A stretch of DNA of 64,000 bases. Source: Promethearchaeia archaeon. Lineage in GTDB: Archaea; Asgardarchaeota; Lokiarchaeia; Sigyniarchaeales; SOKP01. Location: contig JAHQWG010000025.1 in the NCBI GenBank assembly GCA_029856045.1, positions 1 to 64,000 of the forward strand, given 5' to 3'. Positions 8,394-16,989 of the stretch are shown in pieces (position 1 is the first letter of the stretch; the number at the start of each line of letters is the position of its first letter). The notes under the pieces were generated by a model that was not told the DNA's origin, did not search any database, and saw only the letters and a list, made by a program, of their open reading frames with translations. The position numbers and the translations under genes were made by a program.

Positions 8394-9524
8394 ATGCCGA
8401 AAGAATTAGTATTTTTAGGACCTAGAAAAGTTGGATTTAGAGAATACGAGGAGCCTCCTTTAAAGGACACCGAAGTAAGAATTAAGACCCTATATTCTGG
8501 GATTAGTAGTGGTACAGAATTAGCTATTTATAGAGGGCAAGCACCCATGTTTAAAAGAACCATTAAAGATGGTTTGTTTGCTGATGGAGAACCTATATAT
8601 CAATATCCATTGGTTTATGGATATGAAGAATATGGAGAGGTAATTGAAATAGGAAAGAAGGTGGAAGAAGAAAACAAGTATAAAGTTGGATCTTTCGTGG
8701 CAGCATCATATGGACACAGAGAAACAGGTGTTGTTGATGCCTTTGAATCAATTAAAGAATCACTAAATTTCTATGGATTAATCGAAATTCCGCCCCCACG
8801 AAAAATGCCCCCATCTGTTAAAGATAAAAAATTAGCTAAAAGAATGATGGCAGTTTCATTAGGAGGATTATCTTATGATGGGATAGTCATGTCAGGCATC
8901 CAAGCAGGTGAATCCGCAGTAATTTTTGGTCAAGGACAAATTGGACTTTGTTGTACTTTAAGTTGTAAACAAATTGGTGTCAATCCAGTAATAGCAGTTG
9001 ACGTGGTTGATGAGAGGCTTGAACTTGCGAAAGAATTTGGAGCAGATTATGTTTTTAATCCAAATAAGTGCAATGTAGCAGAAGAAGTAAGAAAAAAATT
9101 AAAAACAAGATATGCCCTTCCCGGTGCTGATGTAGTTTTCGACGCCTCAGGATCATATAAAGCGCTTAAAGATGCTATTAGATGTGGAGCTCCTGGATAT
9201 GGAAAAGTTATTGCAATTGGCTTCTATAAAGGACCTGCTACCGAACTTGATTTGGGAGAGGAGTTTCACCACGGTCTTGGTGCAAGTACAATCATATCTG
9301 TTGGACCATATGCTCGTCAACTATATCGAGCAACGGCTCCTGGAAGAAAATGGGATATGAAAAGAGTAGGGATGGCCTATTTCCGTTTAACTTTAGGGAA
9401 AGAAGATTTAATTGATAAATTGGTAAGTCATACTTTTAAATTTGAAGATGCGTTGAAAGCATATGAAATTTTAGACAAACATCCCGAGAATTGTCTTAAA
9501 ATGCTCTTAACTTTTCAAGAATAA
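8394..9524 (+). CDS. Medium-chain dehydrogenase/reductase, zinc-ligand-free (BchC-like)
   Basis: A 376-residue MDR-superfamily enzyme with an N-terminal GroES-like domain and an NAD(P)-binding Rossmann domain (VIFGQGQIGLCCTLSCKQIG, residues about 175-195). The usual catalytic-zinc ligands are absent: where alcohol dehydrogenases have Cys it reads SGISSGTELAIYRG, and where they have GHE it reads GYEEYGEV. This pattern is that of the SGISxGTE branch, which includes bacteriochlorophyllide dehydrogenase BchC and many uncharacterised sugar-cluster enzymes. A hydride transfer on a sugar or polyol hydroxyl is likely, but substrate is unknown. It carries its own copy of the island operator and precedes the sugar transporter. 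Confidence 0.78.
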   Translation: MPKELVFLGPRKVGFREYEEPPLKDTEVRIKTLYSGISSGTELAIYRGQAPMFKRTIKDGLFADGEPIYQYPLVYGYEEYGEVIEIGKKVEEENKYKVGSFVAASYGHRETGVVDAFESIKESLNFYGLIEIPPPRKMPPSVKDKKLAKRMMAVSLGGLSYDGIVMSGIQAGESAVIFGQGQIGLCCTLSCKQIGVNPVIAVDVVDERLELAKEFGADYVFNPNKCNVAEEVRKKLKTRYALPGADVVFDASGSYKALKDAIRCGAPGYGKVIAIGFYKGPATELDLGEEFHHGLGASTIISVGPYARQLYRATAPGRKWDMKRVGMAYFRLTLGKEDLIDKLVSHTFKFEDALKAYEILDKHPENCLKMLLTFQE

Positions 9525-9550
9525 TATCATTTTTTATTAATATAATACTA

Positions 9551-9561
9551 TTTTTTTTTTT
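9551..9561 (+). terminator. Oligo-T terminator after the dehydrogenase gene
   Basis: A run of 11 T residues lies 26 bases after the stop codon. Archaeal RNA polymerase ends transcription at such T-tracts without a hairpin. Confidence 0.5.
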
Positions 9562-9621
9562 AATTTATTTAGCTTTTGAGAAATTCAAACAATCATCATT
9601 ATTTAATTCTCTAGTAATAAG

Positions 9622-9655
9622 TCAGTTATAATTGTTACTAACTAATCTTTAAATG
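9622..9655 (+). promoter_or_regulatory. Island operator plus TATA before the sugar symporter gene
   Basis: AGTTATAATTGT at 9624-9635 is followed by TACTAACTAA and the TATA-like TCTTTAAATG. The box matches the consensus AGTAACAATTGT at most positions and keeps the same distance to the TATA element. The flanks GTCAG and AAATGTAGA are also found at the 19997 site, so the similarity extends beyond the core. The gene starts about 90 bases downstream. Confidence 0.5.
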
Positions 9656-9733
9656 TAGACTTATTATAATTAAATTGTTTAGAATTTGTATTAATTTAGT
9701 TCTATCTACAAAAAAATATTTAAAGAAGACAGG

Positions 9734-11167
9734 TTGAATATTATGAGTAACGAAGATAAGTCCAAAAAAAATGTAGCTACTCTTGACGTACCATCGCACT
9801 CACTAAAAGTTATGGCTTCTTTTTCGGTTGCTAGTTTAGGATTAGGAATCATTACATCTGCGATTGGAATGCAACTGTTATATTTCTATGAAGTTCTCTT
9901 GCAAATGCCAGCAGCATTATTCATCATAGGTAACGGAATTTATGTGATTTGGGATGCTATCGATGATCCTTTGCTAGGATATATGTCTGATCGCCCAAAG
10001 CGCTTTTGGGGAAAATGGGGTAAGCGATATCCTTGGGTAATGGTATCTTTTGCTCCAGTTTGTATAACCTTTGCCTTGCTTTATGGGCCTCCATTCAGTG
10101 ATGAAATGCTTTTACTTGCTTGGTTAATTGTTAACCTCTTTATATTTGATACTTTTCGATCGTTGTGGAACATTAATTTTAGTGCACTCTTATATGAAAA
10201 ATATATCACTGATGATGAACGGACTAAGATATCTGGATTTAACAACATTTTCCGGCAACTTGGTGGAGTTTTTGCTATGATAGTGCCTGGATTTTTGATT
10301 AATTATATGGATCCTAGCACTTTTTTAAATTATGGAATTTTTGTTTCAATATTATCTGCTATATGTGTGATCATAGCCATACCAGGAATGAAAGAAGATA
10401 AATGGATGAAAGAAAGAGCTGTTTTATTAGCTCAAAGTGGTGTGTATAGAGGATCAACTCTCGTCGATTTCTTTTCAACAATGAAAAGAGGATTTAAAAC
10501 ACGAAACTTCAGTGTGTTTTTAATAGTCGGTACATTATTTTTTCTTATGTCAATAATGCAACAAGCTTCAATACCTTATTATATTTCTTATATTTTAGTA
10601 TTGGGTGCTGAAGCTCAGCTTCTAATCTATATGCCATATCTCATTATTGTAATAGCAGTGACTCCATTCGCAGTAAAAATTGCTAAAAAAATTAATCCAG
10701 TAAAAATGTTTAAGTATTTATTATTTACTTATGGAATAGGGGCATTCCTACTGTTAATTCCAACGGATTTGATTAGTGCTATAATAGTACAATCCATAAT
10801 TGCATTTATATCTGGATTTACAATAATCGTCCTAACCCCTGTAATTGGGATGATGCTTGATGAGGCCACCTTATCCTTTAAAGCACATAAAGAAGGTATT
10901 CTACTCGGAATCTATATTTTTTTCCAGGCTTTAGCTGGATTCGCTAGTACTTTGATTATTTTGTTAGTTCATTCGCTTACAGGGTTTGATCCTACACTAG
11001 GTGCATCACAAACTGCTTTAGCTTTTTTCGGCCTCCGATTACAAATCGCAATTATCCCCGGGATTATAATGATGATAGCAGGGATAATTTTCATGTTTGG
11101 TTGGACACTTACAGATGAAAAAATGGTAGAAATTCGAGCAAAGTTGAAAGAGTTAAAACTTAGGTAG
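9734..11167 (+). CDS. GPH-family sugar:cation symporter (MFS)
   Basis: A 477-residue, 12-helix membrane transporter of the glycoside-pentoside-hexuronide (MelB-like) branch of the major facilitator superfamily. The signature is seen near the N-terminus: WDAIDDPLLGYMSDRPK followed by GKWGKRYPWVM. A second conserved cytoplasmic loop after helix 6 contains RGSTLVDFFSTMKRGFK. It should import a sugar or glycoside with H+ or Na+ into the cytoplasm. The frame starts at TTG 9734, but the ATG at 9743 (MSNEDKSKKN), about seven bases after ACAGGT, is the more likely start. The island operator lies upstream, tying uptake to the catabolic genes around it. Confidence 0.85.
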   Translation: MNIMSNEDKSKKNVATLDVPSHSLKVMASFSVASLGLGIITSAIGMQLLYFYEVLLQMPAALFIIGNGIYVIWDAIDDPLLGYMSDRPKRFWGKWGKRYPWVMVSFAPVCITFALLYGPPFSDEMLLLAWLIVNLFIFDTFRSLWNINFSALLYEKYITDDERTKISGFNNIFRQLGGVFAMIVPGFLINYMDPSTFLNYGIFVSILSAICVIIAIPGMKEDKWMKERAVLLAQSGVYRGSTLVDFFSTMKRGFKTRNFSVFLIVGTLFFLMSIMQQASIPYYISYILVLGAEAQLLIYMPYLIIVIAVTPFAVKIAKKINPVKMFKYLLFTYGIGAFLLLIPTDLISAIIVQSIIAFISGFTIIVLTPVIGMMLDEATLSFKAHKEGILLGIYIFFQALAGFASTLIILLVHSLTGFDPTLGASQTALAFFGLRLQIAIIPGIIMMIAGIIFMFGWTLTDEKMVEIRAKLKELKLR

Positions 11168-11205
11168 GTATTAATCTCAATAATTAATTTATTACTTTTT
11201 TTTTT

Positions 11206-11218
11206 TTTATTTTAATTC
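11206..11218 (+). terminator. Oligo-T terminator between convergent genes
   Basis: A run of 13 T residues lies 38 bases after the symporter stop and just before the end of the convergent dehydrogenase gene. Confidence 0.5.
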
Positions 11219-11240
11219 TAAAATATTTTTTTTAATGATT

Positions 11241-12485
11241 CTATAAGTCAAAATGCTTATTAATGTCATTTTCATAGAAGGAGGTTTTCCCTTTCTCAAT
11301 ATCATCAACCAATACCGAACGATCTAAATATGAGGATTCAATAATGGCATAAGCAATAGCTAAATCTTTTAATCCTTCTTTCCCACTGATTTCCATTTCA
11401 TTCCCTTCAAGAATGGCATTTAAAAAATCTAAAGTCTCCAATGCTGCTGCGTCAGTTAGACCGTAAGGAAAAAATTTGTCTTTTATTCCTTGGGATGCAT
11501 TTTCATCAAATAATTGATTAACACTTGTTTTTGTTCCATCATCTAAATTGACAATATTCGATTTTATTGACCCTTTAGTCCCATATATAGTGGGAAACAT
11601 CATTATTGGCGGACCATGTAAAGCCCATGAATATGATATTTGACCTAGAGCTCCACTTTTGAATTTTAAAATAGCCAAGAAGGTATCATCAACTTCACTT
11701 TTAATTCTTTGAATAATTTTTCCTGTCTTATCGCGATTTACCCTAGTATCTTCAAAAATTCTAACAATTCCTTGAACAGATTCAACCTCTCCACAATAAC
11801 TTCTCAGAAGACTGAGGAAATGTACACCCATGTCTAATGTTACTCCACCTCCAGCCTGTAGTTTTAAATGACGCCAAGGGGTTTCTGCAACAATCTTATC
11901 GGGAGACCACCAACCTCCTAATCCGGCTTGAAATACTAACTGAATGTTACCAATACATCCTTGGTCAATTACCCACTTGGTTTTTCTCATTCCGGGTATG
12001 AAATGTATGCCTTCGCCTACACCTAATACTTTTTTAGCCTTTTCTGCCGCTTCTACCATTTTCCGTGCTGCTTTCACAGTAATAGCTATTGGTTTTTCCA
12101 CCATAACATGCTTATCTTCATATAAACTATCAATTGTGATAAAATGATGAGTATCAACGCTAGTATAGATATCCACGGCATCAATATCGGCTTCTTTAAG
12201 CATATTTTTATAATTATCATAAAGTTCAATATCAATGTCACTTTTTTGAAAATCTGAAACATATATGTGAGGTGCATGAAGTGGATCTCCTGGAGGACCA
12301 ACCGGGTCTTTTGGTTGTGACCCCTCACTACGCTTCCTAAATCTTAAAGCATTTTCAATATGCTTATCACATAATGCTCTAATCTCTACTTCAAAGCCCT
12401 TTTCCATTAATGCTTTGTATCCATGTAAATGGATAGGCATGATTCTACCGCACCCTACCAATCCTACTTTAATTTTTTTTGACAT
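11241..12485 (-). CDS. Gfo/Idh/MocA-family dehydrogenase
   Basis: A 414-residue NAD(P)-dependent sugar dehydrogenase. The N-terminal Rossmann domain opens with VGLVGCGRIMPIHLHGY. The family's catalytic-lysine motif is intact as VEKPIAIT (about residue 136), and LDMGVHFLSLLRSYCG supplies the GxHxxD-like region of the C-terminal alpha/beta domain. Residues 50-75 hold an unusual Pro/Gly-rich insertion (KDPVGPPGDPLHAPHIYVSD) between the first strands. It is the last gene of a leftward unit with two TIM-barrel genes upstream (13447 and 14344). AGGAGAAA precedes the start. Members oxidise sugars or their derivatives, often at C3 or C1; the precise substrate is not readable. Confidence 0.85.
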   Translation of the reverse strand: MSKKIKVGLVGCGRIMPIHLHGYKALMEKGFEVEIRALCDKHIENALRFRKRSEGSQPKDPVGPPGDPLHAPHIYVSDFQKSDIDIELYDNYKNMLKEADIDAVDIYTSVDTHHFITIDSLYEDKHVMVEKPIAITVKAARKMVEAAEKAKKVLGVGEGIHFIPGMRKTKWVIDQGCIGNIQLVFQAGLGGWWSPDKIVAETPWRHLKLQAGGGVTLDMGVHFLSLLRSYCGEVESVQGIVRIFEDTRVNRDKTGKIIQRIKSEVDDTFLAILKFKSGALGQISYSWALHGPPIMMFPTIYGTKGSIKSNIVNLDDGTKTSVNQLFDENASQGIKDKFFPYGLTDAAALETLDFLNAILEGNEMEISGKEGLKDLAIAYAIIESSYLDRSVLVDDIEKGKTSFYENDINKHFDL

Positions 12486-12538
12486 TTTCTCCTACTTTTG
12501 GATTATTATTATTATGGTCTAATAAATATGCAAGCTTC

Positions 12539-13447
12539 CTACATCATTTTTTCCAAAAATTCATGAGTCCACTTTATGTCATTTATTCTTTGCTCTGTGG
12601 TTGCCATTTCTCTTTCAATTATTAGGGGGCCATTATAACCAATTTCATTTAGTTTTTGAATGAACTGCTTGGCTCCAACTTGACCCTTTCCAAATGGAAC
12701 TTCTTTGACCATGTGAGGTTTTCTTTCCCTTGCTTCAACTTCTGGAAAAAGCCCATCTTTACAATGAACTCCTTCTATGTAATCCTTGAGTAATTCCAAG
12801 GATGCGATAAGATCTATTTCAATGCCATTCATCCAACCATAATATAGAAGATTAGCTGGATCAAAATTAATTTTTAAATTCTTTGCTCCAACATCTTCAA
12901 TAAAACGTACTAAAGTTTCAGGGGTTTCTTGACCTGTTTCACATAACCAAGATTGATTATTTTTATCAAGAAATTCTGTTATTTTTTGCATGGCATCAAC
13001 TAGTCCTTTATATATAATTCTATGATAAAGATCAGATGTGTTTTCAGGTATATAACCAACATGTTGAGCAAGTTTATCAACTCCTAAATCTTTAGCGAAA
13101 TCCGATGTCATAAAGACATGCTTTATTCTCTCTTCACGGTAAATAGGATTAATTAATCCAATTGTTTCTTTTTTTACATAGTTAGTTCCTTTCCAGTGTA
13201 CAAATATAGCAGATATTTTAATTCCAGTTTCTTTTAATTTTTTAATTAATTTCTCCTTTTTTTCATCTATAAAATGTTCAATTGGAGGAGAACCAAGGTG
13301 CATAGTTTTAAATCCTAAAGAATCAACCCATTCAATTGCTTCTAAAGCATCCTTCCCCTCCCAGGTCATAACACCAATATCAAAAGCTCCCATCTTAAGT
13401 GTCGCAACCAAATATGAGAATGTTATGTTATTATTTTCAAATTTCAT
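12539..13447 (-). CDS. Sugar phosphate isomerase/epimerase-like TIM barrel (IolE-like)
   Basis: A 302-residue AP-endonuclease-2/xylose-isomerase-like TIM barrel. Likely divalent-metal ligands are Glu in CETGQETPE, Asp in INFDPANLLYYG, His in EGVHCKDG, and Glu in LIIEREM. The pattern LxxDYIxGVHCKD and PFGKGQVG is shared with inosose dehydratases and 3-keto-sugar isomerases or lyases. An alternative start at residue 19 (MGAFDIGVMTW) fits the family's usual beginning better than the annotated one, since barrel strand 1 starts there. It lies between the Gfo/Idh gene and another TIM barrel in one leftward unit. Confidence 0.8.
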   Translation of the reverse strand: MKFENNNITFSYLVATLKMGAFDIGVMTWEGKDALEAIEWVDSLGFKTMHLGSPPIEHFIDEKKEKLIKKLKETGIKISAIFVHWKGTNYVKKETIGLINPIYREERIKHVFMTSDFAKDLGVDKLAQHVGYIPENTSDLYHRIIYKGLVDAMQKITEFLDKNNQSWLCETGQETPETLVRFIEDVGAKNLKINFDPANLLYYGWMNGIEIDLIASLELLKDYIEGVHCKDGLFPEVEARERKPHMVKEVPFGKGQVGAKQFIQKLNEIGYNGPLIIEREMATTEQRINDIKWTHEFLEKMM

Positions 13448-13525
13448 TTACCAATTGCTATTGAAATCTTACTATACTTGATACTTATTTGACTATTTTA
13501 CTAAAGATTTGTATTAACATCATAA

Positions 13526-14344
13526 TTAAATTAAACTCCTCACTATAGCTAACAAATTCCTTATACCTTCTCTTTGATCATATTTACCCATAGGTGGAAG
13601 TTCTAAAGAATAAAAACCGTCAAAACCCGTTTTTTTCACAATATCCATGAACGGTTTCAAGAATTTTTCACCTACTTCATTTGGTACTGTTTTTGCATGT
13701 ATAATGCTTGCATATTTACTCATTTTTCTTATACCCTCTTCTCTTATTTCAGCAGGAAATAATATGGCATTTCCTAGATCAGGTAACGTTTTCATAATAT
13801 CTGGACCTACCTCCTCGATAATCTTAATAATATTATCAGGATTTGTGGTCATACCAGGACCGTGATTTTCTATGAGTAGTTTCACACCAATTTCCCTTGC
13901 AATAACTGCGAGTTCTTTATAACCATAAATGGCTCTTTGAAGAGCATCTTCAGTCGAATCAATCTTAGCCCTAGGTAAAGGAGAATCTGGATTTACTCTT
14001 ATGGATGGTGATCCTAAATATTTGGCAATCGAAAACCATCTTTTAATTATTTCAAATTCCTCCTTCCTTTTCTCTGGATTTGGTTCTGAAGTTGTCCCAA
14101 TGTCAACACATATATTAGTAACATTTACATTTGAATCCTTTAAAGATTCTTTCATTTTTTCAATAAAATCCATTTCTACTGATGGAAATTGCATTTGGCA
14201 AAGCTCAATATTGTTTAATCCTATTTCCTCAACACAGATCTTGGGAAACTCAAGGATTGTGATCTTATCACCCCCGTATTGAGGAAAAAGATAATTTGGC
14301 AACTCACGAGAAAGGCTAAAAGAATTTACACATATTTTCTCCAC
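13526..14344 (-). CDS. Sugar phosphate isomerase/epimerase-like TIM barrel
   Basis: A 272-residue TIM barrel of the xylose-isomerase-like superfamily, typical length. Candidate metal and active-site residues are Glu in LCQMQFPSVEMD, Glu-Asn-His in LLIENHGPGMT, Asp in TLPDLGNA, His in IIHAKTVPNE, and Glu in YSLELPPMG. It is the first gene of the leftward unit (14344 to 11241), and diverges from the Gfo/Idh gene at 14617. The spacer contains a shared palindromic box. Isomerisation, epimerisation or C-O cleavage of a keto-sugar are all compatible with this family. Confidence 0.8.
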   Translation of the reverse strand: MEKICVNSFSLSRELPNYLFPQYGGDKITILEFPKICVEEIGLNNIELCQMQFPSVEMDFIEKMKESLKDSNVNVTNICVDIGTTSEPNPEKRKEEFEIIKRWFSIAKYLGSPSIRVNPDSPLPRAKIDSTEDALQRAIYGYKELAVIAREIGVKLLIENHGPGMTTNPDNIIKIIEEVGPDIMKTLPDLGNAILFPAEIREEGIRKMSKYASIIHAKTVPNEVGEKFLKPFMDIVKKTGFDGFYSLELPPMGKYDQREGIRNLLAIVRSLI

Positions 14345-14469
14345 TTTAAAATCACTCTTAAATTTTTTAATATAATAATTATATTTTTTCTGAAAAAGTT
14401 TTATTAGATGCTTTTTAATGAAAATTATTTTTTATTAGAGATACTCACAGATAGGAAAAATATTACGTG

Positions 14470-14550
14470 GCAAATTTATAATAATTATTTAGTAACAATT
14501 GTGAATAATCAATTTTTATAAGTAATATTTCTAAATAATTTTTATAAATC
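14470..14550. promoter_or_regulatory. Bidirectional promoter with shared island operator
   Basis: AGTAACAATTGTGA at 14491-14504 is flanked on both sides by TATA elements: rightwards AATTTTTATAAGT (14511-14523) and, on the other strand, a TTATTATAAATTT-like element (about 14472-14485). The spacing from the palindrome to each TATA is similar, so one bound dimer could block both directions. A second rightward TATA (AATTTTTATAAATC, 14538-14550) continues into sequence almost identical to the promoter of the 15842 gene. It serves the 14617 gene rightwards; its role for the 14344 gene leftwards would imply a leader of about 100 bases. Confidence 0.55.
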
Positions 14551-14616
14551 AATATCAATTTTATAACCTAAGTTTTAAAACTTATAATAATTATTTAAGA
14601 GGAGGTTGAGAATTAA

Positions 14617-15729
14617 TTGACCAGAATTGTTAAATTAGCACAAGTTGGGTGTGGAAGTATAGCTCAGAGAATGATAATGAATAGGCTAAAAGCTCCCAGT
14701 GTTAAAGAAAAGGTTGAATTGATAGCTACTATGGATGTAGTTTCTGAAAGAGCTAAAGCTTGTATGGAAAAGTTTGGGGCGAAAGAATGGTATGACGATT
14801 ATGATAAGATGTTATTAAATGCAGATATCGATGCTGTAACTATTGCTACACCAATAGGATTGCATTATGAACAAGTGATTAAAGCAATATATGCAGAAAA
14901 GCATGTTCATTGTCATAAAACTATTACTACTAATGCTAGAGAAGCTACTGATATAATTGAAGTTGCTAAACAAAAAAATATTAAAGTTGTCGCTTCTCCT
15001 GGAACAAGCGTTATGAGTCCTATAGTTACCAAGATAAAACAGGTTTTAGAAAAGGGCACCATAGGAAAGGTTTATTGGGCTCAATTGGGAAGGCAATGGG
15101 AAGGGCATGAATATGAACCTTTCAGGAAATTTGGTAATATTTTAACCGATGTAGATCCTTCATGGTATTATAAAAAAGGTGGTGGACCTATGTATGATAT
15201 GGGTGTGTATGAACTTACCGAGCTCACGGCAATTTTTGGTCCTGCTAAAAAAGTATCAGCCATGTCAGGTATAGGCCTTAGAGAAAGGAAAATTAAAGAT
15301 AAAGCGATAGATGTAGAAATGGATGATAATACAATGCTTCTTCTTGATTTTGGTAATTCAATGTTCGCTTATATATTTGCAACTTTTTCAGCACTGGCGG
15401 ATGAGGGTCCTGTACCTCCCTTCAGTATTTCTGGAAGTGAAGGAGGAATGAGACTAGGTAAATTCAAGAGTGAGAGATATAAATCAATATTGGATATATG
15501 GAGTCCTTCTTTACCCGAAAAACATGAACAGGAAATTATTTCAGGTTACAGGGAAGATGCATTCTTCGATGTTATGCATCTTGTTGATTGCGTAAAAAAT
15601 GATGAAAAACCGATTGTAATGGATAATATTGAGAGCATGCAAATTGCCAGACATGTAATAGAGATTATTGAGAAAGGTTACATTGCTGCTAAGACAGGAA
15701 AAACACAAGAATTAGAAACAACTTTCTAG
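14617..15729 (+). CDS. Gfo/Idh/MocA-family dehydrogenase with altered EKP motif
   Basis: A 370-residue family member with the NAD(P)-binding motif AQVGCGSIAQRM at the N-terminus. At the position of the usual EKP motif it reads CHKTITTNA: the catalytic lysine is kept, but the Glu and Pro are replaced by His and Thr. The C-terminal domain has GGGPMYDMGVYELTEL, where the family's common histidine is a tyrosine. Start is TTG at 14617, chosen for GAGGAGG about 10 bases upstream. It has its own operator-bearing promoter and a promoter sequence closely matching that of the next TIM-barrel gene. Catalytic activity may differ from canonical members. Confidence 0.82.
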   Translation: MTRIVKLAQVGCGSIAQRMIMNRLKAPSVKEKVELIATMDVVSERAKACMEKFGAKEWYDDYDKMLLNADIDAVTIATPIGLHYEQVIKAIYAEKHVHCHKTITTNAREATDIIEVAKQKNIKVVASPGTSVMSPIVTKIKQVLEKGTIGKVYWAQLGRQWEGHEYEPFRKFGNILTDVDPSWYYKKGGGPMYDMGVYELTELTAIFGPAKKVSAMSGIGLRERKIKDKAIDVEMDDNTMLLLDFGNSMFAYIFATFSALADEGPVPPFSISGSEGGMRLGKFKSERYKSILDIWSPSLPEKHEQEIISGYREDAFFDVMHLVDCVKNDEKPIVMDNIESMQIARHVIEIIEKGYIAAKTGKTQELETTF

Positions 15730-15776
15730 TAGAAATATTACTGATAATTCTCAAATGGTAAAGTACAAATTAAGTC

Positions 15777-15810
15777 ATAAATATTTGTGACTGAATAATT
15801 TTTATAAATC
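15777..15810 (+). promoter_or_regulatory. Island operator plus TATA before the 15842 TIM-barrel gene
   Basis: ATAAATATTTGTGA (15777-15790) matches the right half of the box, then CTGAATAA and TTTTTATAAATC (about 15799-15810). The left half is degenerate. The TATA lies about 32 bases before the ATG, so the transcript is nearly leaderless. The sequence after the TATA is almost the same as at 14538-14575. Confidence 0.55.
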
Positions 15811-15841
15811 CAATAGCAATTATATAACATAGGTTTTCGCA

Positions 15842-16654
15842 ATGAAATTAGGATTAAGAGTTAATGCTTTTGATTTAGGAATTTGGTTAGATAAGAATGC
15901 AATGCCACCTAAAGATGTATGGGAACCGTCCGTAAAAAGAGCAGCTGATCTTGGGTTTGATGGTGTTGAATTATGTGTGTGGTTTCCACTTTCAGAATGG
16001 TTAAATGAAGAAGATATAACTAAAATGATAGAAACTGCTAAAAAACATAATATTGAAATTGCTACTATATCTGCTGATTGGTGTCACAGTTATAGTGCTT
16101 ACCACACAAGCTTGAGTGATTGGTTAAGATGTGGCAACGGAATTGAATTATTTAAAGGTGAAATAAAATTAGCAGCGAAACTCGGAGCAAAATCAATGTT
16201 ATGGCATTTGGGTAGAGCTAAGGGTACGATGGAAGAACTTAAAAAGATTTTTTATTATTTTGCAGAAGAGGCAGAAAAACAAAAAGTCAAAATTGGCATA
16301 GAAAGCAGTTTTTGGCCAATTATTGGCCTTGGTGATCAATATATTCTAAAAGAATTATTAGATGAGATTAATAGTGAATATTTTGGAGTATATATTCATG
16401 GTGGTCGAAAAGCTGTTGAAATAATGGAAAAAAGAAGCGTGGGATTTCATTTTTATGTAATGCCTGGATTTCCCACACTTGAAGAGAAATATGATTATAA
16501 AGCATTGTTTGATACGTTTAAAAAATATTATGATTATTATATCGTTTTTGAACCCATTTCTCATTATACAAAACCTTACTCTGAATACTTATCCGATAAA
16601 TCTTTGGAAAAAGCTAAAATAGATTTTGATAGAATATTCACTAAATATCGGTAG
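15842..16654 (+). CDS. Sugar phosphate isomerase/epimerase-like TIM barrel
   Basis: A 270-residue xylose-isomerase-like TIM barrel, beginning MKLGLRVNAFDLGIW with strand 1. Candidate active-site residues include Glu in GVELCVWF, His in MLWHLGRAKG, Glu in KIGIESSFWPIIG, and Glu in YIVFEPISHYT. The sequence is divergent from the other two barrels of the island, especially in the HGGRKAVEIMEKRSVGF segment, which suggests a distinct substrate or step. It is first in a unit with the small protein at 16688 and perhaps the methyltransferase at 16990. Confidence 0.78.
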   Translation: MKLGLRVNAFDLGIWLDKNAMPPKDVWEPSVKRAADLGFDGVELCVWFPLSEWLNEEDITKMIETAKKHNIEIATISADWCHSYSAYHTSLSDWLRCGNGIELFKGEIKLAAKLGAKSMLWHLGRAKGTMEELKKIFYYFAEEAEKQKVKIGIESSFWPIIGLGDQYILKELLDEINSEYFGVYIHGGRKAVEIMEKRSVGFHFYVMPGFPTLEEKYDYKALFDTFKKYYDYYIVFEPISHYTKPYSEYLSDKSLEKAKIDFDRIFTKYR

Positions 16655-16687
16655 AAATATAAATATAAAAAAAAAAAGTAATCTTTT

Positions 16688-16951
16688 ATGAGTGAGATTG
16701 ATAAGATAGTCAAAATATTCGACGAAAGCATTGAAGAGGTGCAACCATTTCACGAAGAAGGTGCTGATTATATAAGAAAATTCCAAGAAGTCATAAAAGA
16801 TTTAGATGCTGAAGGTAATAAGGAAAAAGCTAAAGAATTATTTCATATAATTTTTGATCCCATGGTTGAATATGAAAGTTATGTTCCCACATCTGTAGCA
16901 CATTTTAAAAAGATTAAAGAAATTCTTATAAATAAGGGAATTGAATTATAA
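16688..16951 (+). CDS. Small acidic protein, YVPTSVAHF family (copy 1)
   Basis: An 87-residue, helical, acidic protein with no family known to me. It is clearly homologous to the 82-residue protein at 20062: both begin MSEI, both have a pattern of EE-V-x-P and EG-x-D-x-IR, and both end in YE-[ST]-YVPTSVAHF followed by a basic-hydrophobic helix. The conserved SVAHF tail is the most constrained part, so it is probably the functional or binding surface. It starts 34 bases after the TIM-barrel gene and should be co-transcribed with it. A role as an accessory subunit or chaperone of an island enzyme is a guess from context. Confidence 0.7.
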   Translation: MSEIDKIVKIFDESIEEVQPFHEEGADYIRKFQEVIKDLDAEGNKEKAKELFHIIFDPMVEYESYVPTSVAHFKKIKEILINKGIEL

Positions 16952-16959
16952 CCTAACTA

Positions 16960-16976
16960 TTTTTTTTCTTTTTTTT
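16960..16976 (+). terminator. Oligo-T terminator after the small protein gene
   Basis: A T-rich tract interrupted by a single C lies 8 bases after the stop. It would end the 15842-16951 unit, although the next gene begins only 14 bases later. Confidence 0.4.
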
Positions 16977-16989
16977 AAAAGTATTAAAC

